A DNA stretch of 64,000 bases from NCBI GenBank assembly GCA_963790075.1, contig CAWBNG010000008.1, forward strand, positions 186,001 to 250,000, read 5' to 3'. Every line of letters begins with the position of its first letter. Position 1 is the first letter of the stretch. Origin of the DNA: CAYOUV01 sp963790075. Lineage in GTDB: Bacteria > Chloroflexota > Anaerolineae > Anaerolineales > Villigracilaceae. The position numbers and the translations under genes are program-made. Below, in pieces: positions 8,648 to 16,267 of the stretch. Under the pieces are notes generated by a model that had not been told where the DNA came from, ran no database searches, and worked only from the letters and a program-made list of their open reading frames with translations.

Positions 8648-9424
8648 TTATTGCGCCGTGTTGCCGCCATCCACCAGCAGGGTATGCCCGGTGATAAAAG
8701 ACGAATCGTCCGAGGCCAGGAACAGCACCGCCCGGGCAATCTCCTCGGGCTGGCCGAAGCGTTTCAAAGGGATATACGCCGCGGACTCAGCCTCGGCCTG
8801 CGCGCGCGTCACCGGCTCGGATCCCTCGAAGTAGCCTTTCTCCACCCAGCGTTCCACGAAGGTGTCCCCCGGGCAGACGGCGTTGACGCGGATACCCTCA
8901 TGGGCGTGATCCAGCGCCAGGCTCTTGGTCATCAGCACCACCGCGCCTTTGCTGGTGGCATAAGCGATGGCGTCATGCGCCCCGACGAGGCCCCAGTCGG
9001 AGGCGTTGTTGACGATCGCACCCCCACCCTGCACTCGCATGAGCGGCAGCACCAGCCGGCACATGCGCCAGACGGCGGTCACATTCAGGGCCAGGGTGTA
9101 GTCCCAGTCCGCCTGGCTGATGGTTTCAGCCGTCCCGCTGGTGACGACGCCGGCGTTGTTGAAGAGCACGTCGAGGTGCCCGAAGGCGCGGACGGTTTCG
9201 TCGACGGCGTGCTGGCAGTCTTCCGGCCGGGTATGATCTGCCTGCACGAAGGCGGCCCGGCCTCCCCGCTGGCGGATCTCATCGCTCACGGCTTGACCCA
9301 GTTCCGCCCGGCGTCCGGTGATGACCACCTCCGCCCCTTCGTCAGAAAACAGCAGGGCGGTGGCTTTGCCGATGCCCGAGGTCCCGCCGGTGACCAGGGC
9401 GACGCGGCCGCTAAGTTTGCCCAT
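8648..9424 (-). CDS. Short-chain dehydrogenase/reductase (SDR)
   Basis: 258 residues, classical SDR length. It has the nucleotide-binding TGGTSGIG (about 13-20), the NNAG motif, a catalytic Ser in the NNAS segment and YATSK for the YxxxK pair. The C-terminal GHTLLVDGG is usual for 3-oxoacyl-ACP-reductase-like or glucose-dehydrogenase-like SDRs. GGAAGGAGG precedes the ATG at 9424, which overlaps the upstream stop by one base. It is the last gene of the acyl-CoA operon, so a beta-hydroxyacyl-CoA or related alcohol substrate is plausible. Specificity cannot be read from the motifs. Confidence 0.92.
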   Translation of the reverse strand: MGKLSGRVALVTGGTSGIGKATALLFSDEGAEVVITGRRAELGQAVSDEIRQRGGRAAFVQADHTRPEDCQHAVDETVRAFGHLDVLFNNAGVVTSGTAETISQADWDYTLALNVTAVWRMCRLVLPLMRVQGGGAIVNNASDWGLVGAHDAIAYATSKGAVVLMTKSLALDHAHEGIRVNAVCPGDTFVERWVEKGYFEGSEPVTRAQAEAESAAYIPLKRFGQPEEIARAVLFLASDDSSFITGHTLLVDGGNTAQ

Positions 9425-10563
9425 CAAACCTCCTTCCGGAAAATGCGATAGCGCTTGTAGACCTCGGCACCCATGTGGTGCGCCAGGGGATAGGTGTCCT
9501 GGTTATCCTCGCCGGTGATCGACAGGTCGGCCCAGGTGTAGCCTTTGGCGGCGGCGCGTTTGGCCATCTCGTCGAACAGCAGCACGGCCACACCGGTGTC
9601 CCAATATTCGGGCGGCACGAGCACGGCCTTGATGGCCACGCAGGTTGGCTTCAGGCGCCCGTACCGCAGCAGGCGCAGGTAGTCCCAGGGGTAGCGCAGG
9701 CCGTTGAGGTGGATCAGTACCTCGTTGAAATTCGGTACGCCGGGGAACCAGCCGACCGGTTGGCCGTCGATCTCGGCGAACAGGATCAATTCCGGGTCAG
9801 CCACCTCGCGCAGCGGCAGAACCATGCCCTCGATGGCTGCGCGTGGCCAGGGCGTGAAATCCGGGAAGTGCGCCAGCGCCTGGTTGGTCAATTTGTGGAT
9901 GCGATCGATCTCGCCCTCGATATCGTCCAGGTTCGCACCGCGTACCGTGATCGGCTTGCGTTTGCGGATGCGGTCGGCCAGACGGCCCACGCGCTGGATC
10001 TTGGGGTCCGACAGGTCGATCCCGACCGCGTAGGCCAGGCCGTCGTCGATAAATTTATCCATGCCGAAGCGTTCGAAGTATTCGAGGTAATACGGCGGGG
10101 TGTGGCCGCACATCACCACCGGCGGCCGGTCGCGGCCCTCCACCAGCAGGCCGCGCGAGTCGTCCCGGTCGAGGTTGTAGGGGCCGTAGAGCGCCTTGAG
10201 CCCGTGTTCGCGCGCCCAGGCTGAAGCCCGGTCGAGCAGCGCGGCGGCCACGGCGTAATCCTCGACGCATTCGAAGAAGCCGAGCATGCACTCGCCGTAG
10301 CCGCGTGCCCGCGTGGCGGCCAGGTCTTCGGCGCAGCAGAGCGTCCCGGCCGGCTGGCCGTCGCGCCAGGCGATGAAGAACTCGGCATAGCCGTTCTTGA
10401 AGAACGGTCCGCGTTGCGGGTCGGTGTTGCGGGCGCGTTCCGATAGCAGCGGTGGGACCCAGAGCGGGTCGTCCCGGTAGATGCGCCAGGGAAAGGTCAG
10501 GAAGGTGCCTCGTTCGCGGCGGGTGCGCACCGGCCGCACTTCAATGTCTGAGGAAGGGGTCAT
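9424..10563 (-). CDS. GNAT-fold N-acetyltransferase-like protein
   Basis: 379 residues, roughly twice a single GNAT domain. An N-terminal segment is rich in Arg and Pro (about 10-60). A second half (about 215-375) has the order of strands and helices expected of GNAT, ending in a segment with GVAVLLFDEMAKRAAAKG that resembles the acetyl-CoA-binding helix. Proteins of this type are annotated only as GNAT superfamily, and their substrates are unknown. The start used is the ATG at 10563; a TTG one codon earlier is possible. The gene sits inside the acyl-CoA operon between the CitE-like lyase and the SDR, so an acyl-CoA donor or a regulatory acylation role is imaginable but unsupported. Confidence 0.7.
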   Translation of the reverse strand: MTPSSDIEVRPVRTRRERGTFLTFPWRIYRDDPLWVPPLLSERARNTDPQRGPFFKNGYAEFFIAWRDGQPAGTLCCAEDLAATRARGYGECMLGFFECVEDYAVAAALLDRASAWAREHGLKALYGPYNLDRDDSRGLLVEGRDRPPVVMCGHTPPYYLEYFERFGMDKFIDDGLAYAVGIDLSDPKIQRVGRLADRIRKRKPITVRGANLDDIEGEIDRIHKLTNQALAHFPDFTPWPRAAIEGMVLPLREVADPELILFAEIDGQPVGWFPGVPNFNEVLIHLNGLRYPWDYLRLLRYGRLKPTCVAIKAVLVPPEYWDTGVAVLLFDEMAKRAAAKGYTWADLSITGEDNQDTYPLAHHMGAEVYKRYRIFRKEV

Positions 10564-10593
10564 CAATGTCTGCCAGCTCCATGCACCCGGGGA

Positions 10594-11463
10594 TTAAATT
10601 TTTCCCGCCGCCTTGGCCCGTGCGAGCACGTTCTGGGCCGCCTTGACCAGCGGCAGGTCGATCATCTTGCCCTCGAAAGCGATTGCCCCACTGCCCTCTT
10701 TTTGGGCGGCTTCGAAGGCTGCGATCAGACGGCGGGCGTAGTCGATCTCCTCGTCGCGCGGACTGAAGGCCTCCTGCACCGGTTTCACCTGGCTGGGGTG
10801 GATGATCTGCTTGCCAGAAAAGCCCATATGTGCGCCCTGCATGGCCTCGACTTTAAGATTGACCGTATCCCGGAAGTCGATGAAGACCATGTCGATGGCC
10901 TGCAGGCTGAAGGCGGCGGCGTGGGTGACCAGGCTGCTGCGCGCGTGCAGCACTTCCCAGCCGTTGCGCGTGCGCGTCGCACCCAGGCTGGCGGCGAAGT
11001 CCTCCGCCCCGAAGATCAACGCGTCCAGGCGCGGGTGCGAGGCGATTTGCTTCAGGTTGACGATCCCCAGCGCGCTCTCAACGATGGCGATCGTTCGGAT
11101 CGATTCAGCTGGCCAGCCGCCTTCCCGTTCAGCCCCCTCGATGCGCTCGCCCACCCACTCCAACTGTTCCAGGTGTTCCACTTTGGGGACGACGATCCCG
11201 TCCGGGCGATAAGGCAGCACGGCCGCCAGGTCGTCAGCTTCCAGTCCGGTGCCGACGCCGTTGATGCGTGCCAGCTTCTCGGAACGGCCGAAATCCAGCT
11301 CCTGCAGGGCTTTGGCGATAGCGGTGCGCGCCTCGGCCTTGCGGTTGATGGCTGTGCCGTCTTCCATGTCCATGCAGATGCAGTCCACGCCGAGCGTGAG
11401 CGCTTTTTCGATCTTGTGCCGGTCATCGCCGGGCATGTATAAAAGGGCGCGTCGGGCTCTCAT
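10594..11463 (-). CDS. CitE/HpcH-family acyl-CoA lyase
   Basis: 289 residues, matching the citrate lyase beta-subunit-like family (malyl-CoA, citramalyl-CoA and related lyases). Visible motifs are RRALLYMPG at the start, DMEDG for the metal and substrate site, VPKVEH, an IVESALG segment with a metal-binding Glu, and FGAEDFAASLG. The C-terminal GKQIIHPSQV is also a family mark. It overlaps the MaoC gene by 4 bases (ATGA). MaoC hydratase plus CitE-like lyase recurs in pathways that hydrate an unsaturated C5 dicarboxyl-CoA and cleave the product, such as itaconate degradation through citramalyl-CoA. Which acyl-CoA is used here is not decided by sequence. Confidence 0.88.
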   Translation of the reverse strand: MRARRALLYMPGDDRHKIEKALTLGVDCICMDMEDGTAINRKAEARTAIAKALQELDFGRSEKLARINGVGTGLEADDLAAVLPYRPDGIVVPKVEHLEQLEWVGERIEGAEREGGWPAESIRTIAIVESALGIVNLKQIASHPRLDALIFGAEDFAASLGATRTRNGWEVLHARSSLVTHAAAFSLQAIDMVFIDFRDTVNLKVEAMQGAHMGFSGKQIIHPSQVKPVQEAFSPRDEEIDYARRLIAAFEAAQKEGSGAIAFEGKMIDLPLVKAAQNVLARAKAAGKI

Positions 11464-11927
11464 GCTTCGCCGCCTTCCTTTGGCTTTTTCAGAAACATCG
11501 CGGTTCTTTCAAATTCCACCACGATGGTGCCATCCTGTTTCCTGCCGGTACATTTAATGCGCACGATACCGGCCTTCGGCCGCGACTTCGACTCGCGCTT
11601 CTCGAGGATCTGGCTCTCGGCGTAGATCGTGTCGCCGTGAAAGACCGGATGCGGGTGGACGACCTTGTCGTAGCCCAGGTTGGCCACGATCGTGCCCTCG
11701 GTCAGTTCGGGGACGCTCAGCCCAACCACCAGGCCCAGCGTGAAGACGCCGTTCACCAGCCGCTGGCCGAACTCGGTGCGCGAGGCGAAATCCTGGTTGA
11801 GGTGCAGGGGCTGGGTGTTCATGGTCAGCGCCGAGAAGAGGATGTTGTCCATCTCGCTGAGCGTGCGCCCGAGCGCGTGTTTGAAGCGCTGGCCGACTTC
11901 CAGTTCGTCGAAATATTTTCCTGGCAT
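11460..11927 (-). CDS. MaoC-family (hotdog) acyl-CoA dehydratase
   Basis: 155 residues, one hotdog domain. The start ATG at 11927 has a strong AGGAGGTGA site about 5 bases upstream; a GTG two codons earlier is less likely. The N-terminal segment with YFDELEVGQRF is typical of MaoC-like hydratases. Candidate catalytic residues (Asp and His of R-hydratases) cannot be placed with certainty: NQDFASRTEFG and RLVNGVFTLG align with the substrate-binding region. It is translationally coupled to the CitE-like lyase that follows, which suggests that it hydrates the substrate of that enzyme. Confidence 0.88.
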   Translation of the reverse strand: MPGKYFDELEVGQRFKHALGRTLSEMDNILFSALTMNTQPLHLNQDFASRTEFGQRLVNGVFTLGLVVGLSVPELTEGTIVANLGYDKVVHPHPVFHGDTIYAESQILEKRESKSRPKAGIVRIKCTGRKQDGTIVVEFERTAMFLKKPKEGGEA

Positions 11928-11966
11928 GTTCACCTCCTGAGCGCGAAGGATCTTCGCGTTACTGGG

Positions 11967-12452
11967 TTAATCTCCGATTTCAAGCAAGACCTGTTCGCGT
12001 TCGACCGTTTGGCCCTGGGCCACACGCAGCCGTTTGACGACCCCGTCGCGTGGGGCCTGCATCCGGATTTCCATTTTCATGGCTTCCAGCAGCAGCAGGG
12101 TCTGGCCGGTCGAGACCTGGTCGCCGACTTCCACGTGGACCGCCAGCACCTGCCCGGGCATGGGCGCCAGCAGGGTGTTCTGTCCGCCCGCGGCTGCGCC
12201 AGCGCGTCGCGCCCCGCTGGACTTGGTCAACCGGTATGTCCGGCCGTTGACCGTCACCCAGCGTTTGGCACCGTCACTGCTGACGAAGGCTGTCAGCGGA
12301 GTGCCCTCCAGCAGCAGATCCAGGCGGCCGCCTCCCGCATGCACGCGTTCGAGGTCCAGGCCGCGGTCGCCGATCACGGCGCGATAGGAGTCGCCGGATT
12401 GAACCAACTCAATTTCGTAAGTGCGCTTGCCTGCTTCAAAGACCAGGCGCAT
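11967..12452 (-). CDS. Biotin carboxyl carrier subunit of acyl-CoA carboxylase
   Basis: 161 residues. The C-terminal biotinyl/lipoyl domain (about 90-161) carries the biotin-attachment motif EAMKMEI, where the Lys is biotinylated. It is preceded by LLAPMPGQVLAV and followed by the mirrored half-hairpin. The N-terminal 80 residues form a beta-rich linker domain like the BT domain of 3-methylcrotonyl- and propionyl-CoA carboxylases. The ATG overlaps the biotin carboxylase stop by one base. Together with the separate carboxylase and carboxyltransferase genes it makes a three-polypeptide acyl-CoA carboxylase. Confidence 0.93.
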   Translation of the reverse strand: MRLVFEAGKRTYEIELVQSGDSYRAVIGDRGLDLERVHAGGGRLDLLLEGTPLTAFVSSDGAKRWVTVNGRTYRLTKSSGARRAGAAAGGQNTLLAPMPGQVLAVHVEVGDQVSTGQTLLLLEAMKMEIRMQAPRDGVVKRLRVAQGQTVEREQVLLEIGD

Positions 12453-13954
12453 TATCCACCTCCCAGACGGAAGCCGTTCGCCTCGGTCCAGGGGTTGAAG
12501 GGATCGGGGGCAGTACTCTCGAGCTGGCTTCCGTTGGTCGAGGCGGAGGCTGGCAGCAGGTCTGCGAGCGCGGCGGCCAGCAGCGCTTCCGGCGCGAGCT
12601 CGGGCTGGCTCCAGTTTTCGAAGGTCCGTTCGACCCAGCTGGTGGTCACGTTTCCGGCCTGAAAATCAGGATGGGAGAGCACGTCCTGCAGGAAGTCGAG
12701 ATTGCTGGTCAGGCCGTGGATCACGCTTTCGTGCAGGGCGGTTTGCATGCGTTGAATGGCGGCCGGGCGGTCTTCGGCCTGGACGATCAGCTTGGCCAGC
12801 AGCGGGTCGTAAAAGTGACCGACCTGGCTGCCGCTGGTGACACCGCTGTCAAGCCGAATTCCGGGACCGCGGGGCAGGTTGAATTGCAGCAGTTCGCCGG
12901 TGCTGGGCAGGAATCCGGCCGCCGGGTCTTCGGCATACAGGCGGCACTCGATGGCATGTCCGCGCTGGCTGAGCTGGTCCTGCGGGTATGGGAAAGCCTG
13001 GCCCGCGGCCACGCGGATCTGCCAGTGAACCAGGTCCAACCCAACGACCAGTTCGGTGATGGGATGCTCGACCTGCAAGCGGGTGTTCATTTCGAGGAAA
13101 TAAAAATCCAGGCTGTCAGGGTCGAGCATGAACTCAACCGTCCCGGCGTTGGTGTAATCTACGGCCCCCGCGGCGGCGAGCGCGGCGGCGCCCATGCGCT
13201 CCCGCAAAGCGGGCGTGAGCAGCGGCGAGGGCGTTTCTTCGATGATCTTCTGATGGCGGCGCTGGATGGAACATTCCCGTTCGAACAGGTGCACCAGATG
13301 TCCGTGCTGGTCGCCAAAGACCTGGAACTCGATATGATGGGCTTTGGGCAGGTACTTTTCGACCAGCAGGCGTTCGTCGCCGAAGGCGTTCAAGGCCTCA
13401 CGACGGGCGGCATCCAGGTCCTCAGGCAGGTCGTGTTCGTCCCAGACGACGCGCATGCCTTTGCCGCCGCCGCCCGCGGCTGCCTTGATCAGCACCGGGA
13501 AGCCGATCTGCGCGGCAGCCCGCTCGAACGCGGCCACCAATTCCAGCCCCTGCATGCCGGGCACGGTCGGCACCCCGGCGGCCCCCATGCGGACCTTCGA
13601 CTCGGCCTTGTCGCCCATGGCGCGGATGGCAGCCGGCGGCGGGCCGATGAAGGTCAGGCCGGCGGATTCGACCGCCTCGGCGAAGTCGGCGTTCTCGGAC
13701 AGGAATCCGTAGCCAGGGTGGATCGCTTCGGTATTGGTCGCTATCGCAGCCGCGATGATCTTCTCGCTGTTGAGGTAGGACTCGCGCGGTGGAGGCGGGC
13801 CGATGCAGACCGCCTGGTCAGCCTGGCGCACGTGCAGGGCATCGGCGTCCGCCTCGGAATAGATCGCCACCGTCTGGATGCCAAGTTCCCGGCAGGCGCG
13901 CATGACCCGCAGGGCGATCTCGCCGCGATTAGCGATCAGGACTTTAGAGAACAT
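12452..13954 (-). CDS. Acyl-CoA carboxylase, biotin carboxylase subunit
   Basis: 500 residues. The start FSKVLIANRGEIALRVMRA is diagnostic of biotin carboxylases, followed by an ATP-grasp domain with the glycine-rich loop AAAGGGGKGM (about 158-167). Later come ECSIQRRHQKI, the EMNTRLQVEH motif with catalytic Glu, Asn and Arg, and HAIECRLYAEDP. The C-terminal 50 residues are a low-homology tail beyond the usual 450-residue core. It carboxylates the biotin of the adjacent carrier protein using ATP and bicarbonate. It starts 4 bases after the DUF1579-like gene. Confidence 0.95.
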   Translation of the reverse strand: MFSKVLIANRGEIALRVMRACRELGIQTVAIYSEADADALHVRQADQAVCIGPPPPRESYLNSEKIIAAAIATNTEAIHPGYGFLSENADFAEAVESAGLTFIGPPPAAIRAMGDKAESKVRMGAAGVPTVPGMQGLELVAAFERAAAQIGFPVLIKAAAGGGGKGMRVVWDEHDLPEDLDAARREALNAFGDERLLVEKYLPKAHHIEFQVFGDQHGHLVHLFERECSIQRRHQKIIEETPSPLLTPALRERMGAAALAAAGAVDYTNAGTVEFMLDPDSLDFYFLEMNTRLQVEHPITELVVGLDLVHWQIRVAAGQAFPYPQDQLSQRGHAIECRLYAEDPAAGFLPSTGELLQFNLPRGPGIRLDSGVTSGSQVGHFYDPLLAKLIVQAEDRPAAIQRMQTALHESVIHGLTSNLDFLQDVLSHPDFQAGNVTTSWVERTFENWSQPELAPEALLAAALADLLPASASTNGSQLESTAPDPFNPWTEANGFRLGGG

Positions 13955-13958
13955 CGGC

Positions 13959-14444
13959 CTATTTCACTCGTTCTAAGCGGGTCTCGACTGCCTTGGATTC
14001 GTCGCCTTCCGGGCTGATATTGTAGGCAGTCAGTCTCAGATGCTGCTTGTCGATCAATTCGACTTCGGTGCGCCAGCCCCAATCCGGGCCGCCCGTGGGA
14101 TCGGGATAATTGCCCAGGACCGAGAAGCCGTTTTCCTGAGGTCCGCCCACACAAAACATAATGGCGGTGTTGTTGTGGAAGCTATCTACCCAGCTGGCTT
14201 CGTATTGGTCGAGGGTGGTGTTGTAGCCGAAGGTGAACATGCCGTGCTGTAGTTCGCCTTCAACGGATCCTTGATAGAGATAGAGTGCAAAGCGTCCATC
14301 GAGTACCAGCTGGATGCTTCCCTGCACGGCGGATTCGTCGGCCAGTTTGCCGGGCTCAATCCAGAGTTTGGATACGCCTATCCAGCCGCCAACCAGCTGG
14401 GCGAGGAATTGGTGGGGACTACCTGAGGGATTTTCGAAAGTCAT
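13959..14444 (-). CDS. DUF1579-like protein
   Basis: 161 residues with no signal peptide or membrane helix. The pattern LAQLVGGWIGVSKLW, then a beta-strand-rich body with DGRFALYLYQGSVEG, FGYNTTLDQYEASWVDS and DWGWRTEVEL, fits the DUF1579 family (a small lipocalin-like beta-barrel of unknown function). It is inserted between the two carboxylase genes with gaps of only 6 and 4 bases, so it is co-expressed with them. A ligand-binding or accessory role for an acyl-CoA or product is conceivable, but nothing in the sequence shows it. Confidence 0.7.
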   Translation of the reverse strand: MTFENPSGSPHQFLAQLVGGWIGVSKLWIEPGKLADESAVQGSIQLVLDGRFALYLYQGSVEGELQHGMFTFGYNTTLDQYEASWVDSFHNNTAIMFCVGGPQENGFSVLGNYPDPTGGPDWGWRTEVELIDKQHLRLTAYNISPEGDESKAVETRLERVK

Positions 14445-14450
14445 GGTTGT

Positions 14451-16076
14451 TCACATCCTGAAGACACCAAAATTTTGCTCTTCCGCCGGCGAATTCAGCA
14501 CCACAGATAAAGCCAATCCCAGCACTTGCCGGGTTTCGGCCGGATCGATGACGCCATCATCCCACAGACGGGCGGTGGAATAGTAAGGATTGCCTTCGGT
14601 TTCGTATTTTTCCAGGATCGGACGTTTGAACGCTTCGGCTTCAGCAGCTTTCAGGGCGGGCTTGCCTTCGCGTGCGAGCTGGTCTTGCTTGATGGTCAGC
14701 AGCACGTTGGCAGCCTGCTCGCCGCCCATGACCGAGATGCGCGCATTGGGCCACATCCACAGGAAACGCGGATTGTAGCCGCGGCCGGCCATGGCGTAAT
14801 TCCCGGCCCCGAACGAACCGCCGATCACCACGGTCAACTTAGGGACGCGGGCGTTGGCCACGGCGTGCACCAGCTTGGCGCCGTCCTTGGCGATGCCGCC
14901 CGCTTCGTAGTCCTTGCCGACCATGAAGCCGGTGATGTTTTGCAGGAACAACAGCGGCACCCCGCGCTGGTTGCAAAGTTCAATGAAATGGGTCGCCTTG
15001 AGTGCCAACTCGCTGAACAGCACGCCGTTGTTGGCAATGATCCCAAGCGGGTAGCCCCACAGATGGGCGAAGCCGGTCACGATGGTTGTGCCGTAGCGGG
15101 ACTTGAACTCACGGAACTTCGACCCGTCGACCAGGCGGGCGATGATCTCGCGCACGTCGTAGGTTTCGCGGAAAGTAGCCGGCAGGATGCCGTAGATCTC
15201 GTCGGCCGGGTAGAGAGGCTCCTCGGGCGGGAGCAGGTCGAGGGTCGAAAGATACGAGGCCCGGCCTTTGGGCGAGGGCAGCGTCTCGACGATCGTGCGC
15301 AGGATCTGGAGGGCGTGGTCGTCGTCCTCGGCGAAATGGTCCGCCACGCCGGATTTGCGGGTGTGGACCTCGGCTCCGCCCAACTCCTCGGCGCTGACAT
15401 CTTCCCCGGTGGCAGCCTTGACCAGCGGCGGTCCGCCCAGGAAGATCGTCCCCGTGCCCCTGACGATGACCGCTTCGTCGCTCATGGCCGGGACGTAGGC
15501 GCCGCCGGCAGTACAACTGCCCATCACCGCCGCGATCTGCGGGATGCGCTTGGCGGACATGCGCGCCTGGTTGTAGAAGATGCGCCCAAAGTGGGTTGCA
15601 TCGGGAAAGACCTCGTCCTGCAAGGGCAAAAAAGCTCCGCCCGAATCGACCAGATACAGGCAGGGCAGGTGGTTTTCCTCGGCGATCTGCTGGGCACGGA
15701 CGTGCTTCTTGACCGTCATCGGGAAGTACGAACCGCCTTTGACGGTGGCGTCGTTGGCGACGATCAGCACCTCATGCCCACTGACCCGCCCGATGCCTGC
15801 CACCAGGCCTGCGCCGGGCGCTTCGCCGGCATACATCTCCCAGGCGGCCAGCGCGGATAATTCGAGGAACGGCGAGCCGGGGTCGAGCAGACGCTCAATG
15901 CGCTCGCGCACGAAGAGCTTGCCCTGTTCTTCCTGGCGACGGCGGTACTTGTCCCCACCACCCTGGTGGACGAGGGCGAGGCGTCCTTTCAGGTCATCAG
16001 CCAGGCGACGGTGAAAATTATCGTTGGCAATGAATTGAGGGTGGCTGTGGGAGACAAAAGTTGGCAGGGTTTCCAT
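14451..16076 (-). CDS. Acyl-CoA carboxylase, carboxyltransferase subunit (3-methylcrotonyl-CoA carboxylase beta-like)
   Basis: 541 residues, full length for a decarboxylating carboxyltransferase with two crotonase-fold halves. N-terminal landmarks are QGGGDKYRRRQEEQGK, RIERLLDPGSPFLEL and VANDATVKGGSYFP. The C-terminal half has the acyl-CoA-binding glycine runs IGGSFGAGNYAMAGRGY and WPNARISVMGGEQAA. The residues around MAGRGYNPRFLWMWPNA are typical of methylcrotonyl- or geranyl-CoA-type beta subunits rather than propionyl-CoA ones. It is the first gene of the operon. Leucine or isovalerate breakdown is a reasonable reading, although no HMG-CoA lyase or isovaleryl-CoA dehydrogenase is in the window. 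Confidence 0.93.
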   Translation of the reverse strand: METLPTFVSHSHPQFIANDNFHRRLADDLKGRLALVHQGGGDKYRRRQEEQGKLFVRERIERLLDPGSPFLELSALAAWEMYAGEAPGAGLVAGIGRVSGHEVLIVANDATVKGGSYFPMTVKKHVRAQQIAEENHLPCLYLVDSGGAFLPLQDEVFPDATHFGRIFYNQARMSAKRIPQIAAVMGSCTAGGAYVPAMSDEAVIVRGTGTIFLGGPPLVKAATGEDVSAEELGGAEVHTRKSGVADHFAEDDDHALQILRTIVETLPSPKGRASYLSTLDLLPPEEPLYPADEIYGILPATFRETYDVREIIARLVDGSKFREFKSRYGTTIVTGFAHLWGYPLGIIANNGVLFSELALKATHFIELCNQRGVPLLFLQNITGFMVGKDYEAGGIAKDGAKLVHAVANARVPKLTVVIGGSFGAGNYAMAGRGYNPRFLWMWPNARISVMGGEQAANVLLTIKQDQLAREGKPALKAAEAEAFKRPILEKYETEGNPYYSTARLWDDGVIDPAETRQVLGLALSVVLNSPAEEQNFGVFRM

Positions 16077-16180
16077 AGGAAGTCGCTCGGTGAGGATTTC
16101 AAGAGTCTAGCACAAGCATGCAGATGGGTAAAGTGTGGCGCAGCGCAGTTGCCTTGGGCGGGGATATTTTTAAAAATGCG

Positions 16181-16224
16181 GGCTATTAAAAACAATAGCC
16201 GCGCAAGACGAGCGCTTGCGGCTA
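16181..16224 (-). terminator. Terminator of the kinase gene with an alternative overlapping hairpin
   Basis: On the minus strand TAGCCGCAAG and CTTGCGCGGCTA (16224-16215 and 16207-16196) form a stem with a two-base bulge, followed by TTGTTTTT. A second stem, GGCTATT with AATAGCC (16200-16194 and 16187-16181), shares the 16196-16200 bases and so excludes the first. It lies downstream of the kinase and upstream of the carboxylase operon. Confidence 0.6.
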
Positions 16225-16267
16225 CTGGTTGATATTCGTGCCGGCCGGCTTCAGAGGCTGCGGCGAG

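Noticed and set aside
12671..14017. Long plus-strand ORF of 448 codons opposite the biotin carboxylase gene
   Set aside because: It is antisense to a gene with clear family motifs. GC-rich third positions on one strand keep the complementary frame open. It has no recognisable motif and no ribosome site.
14526..15860. Long plus-strand ORF of 444 codons opposite the carboxyltransferase gene
   Set aside because: Same reason: mirror of a conserved gene, with composition typical of shadow frames (His, Asp, Gln-rich).
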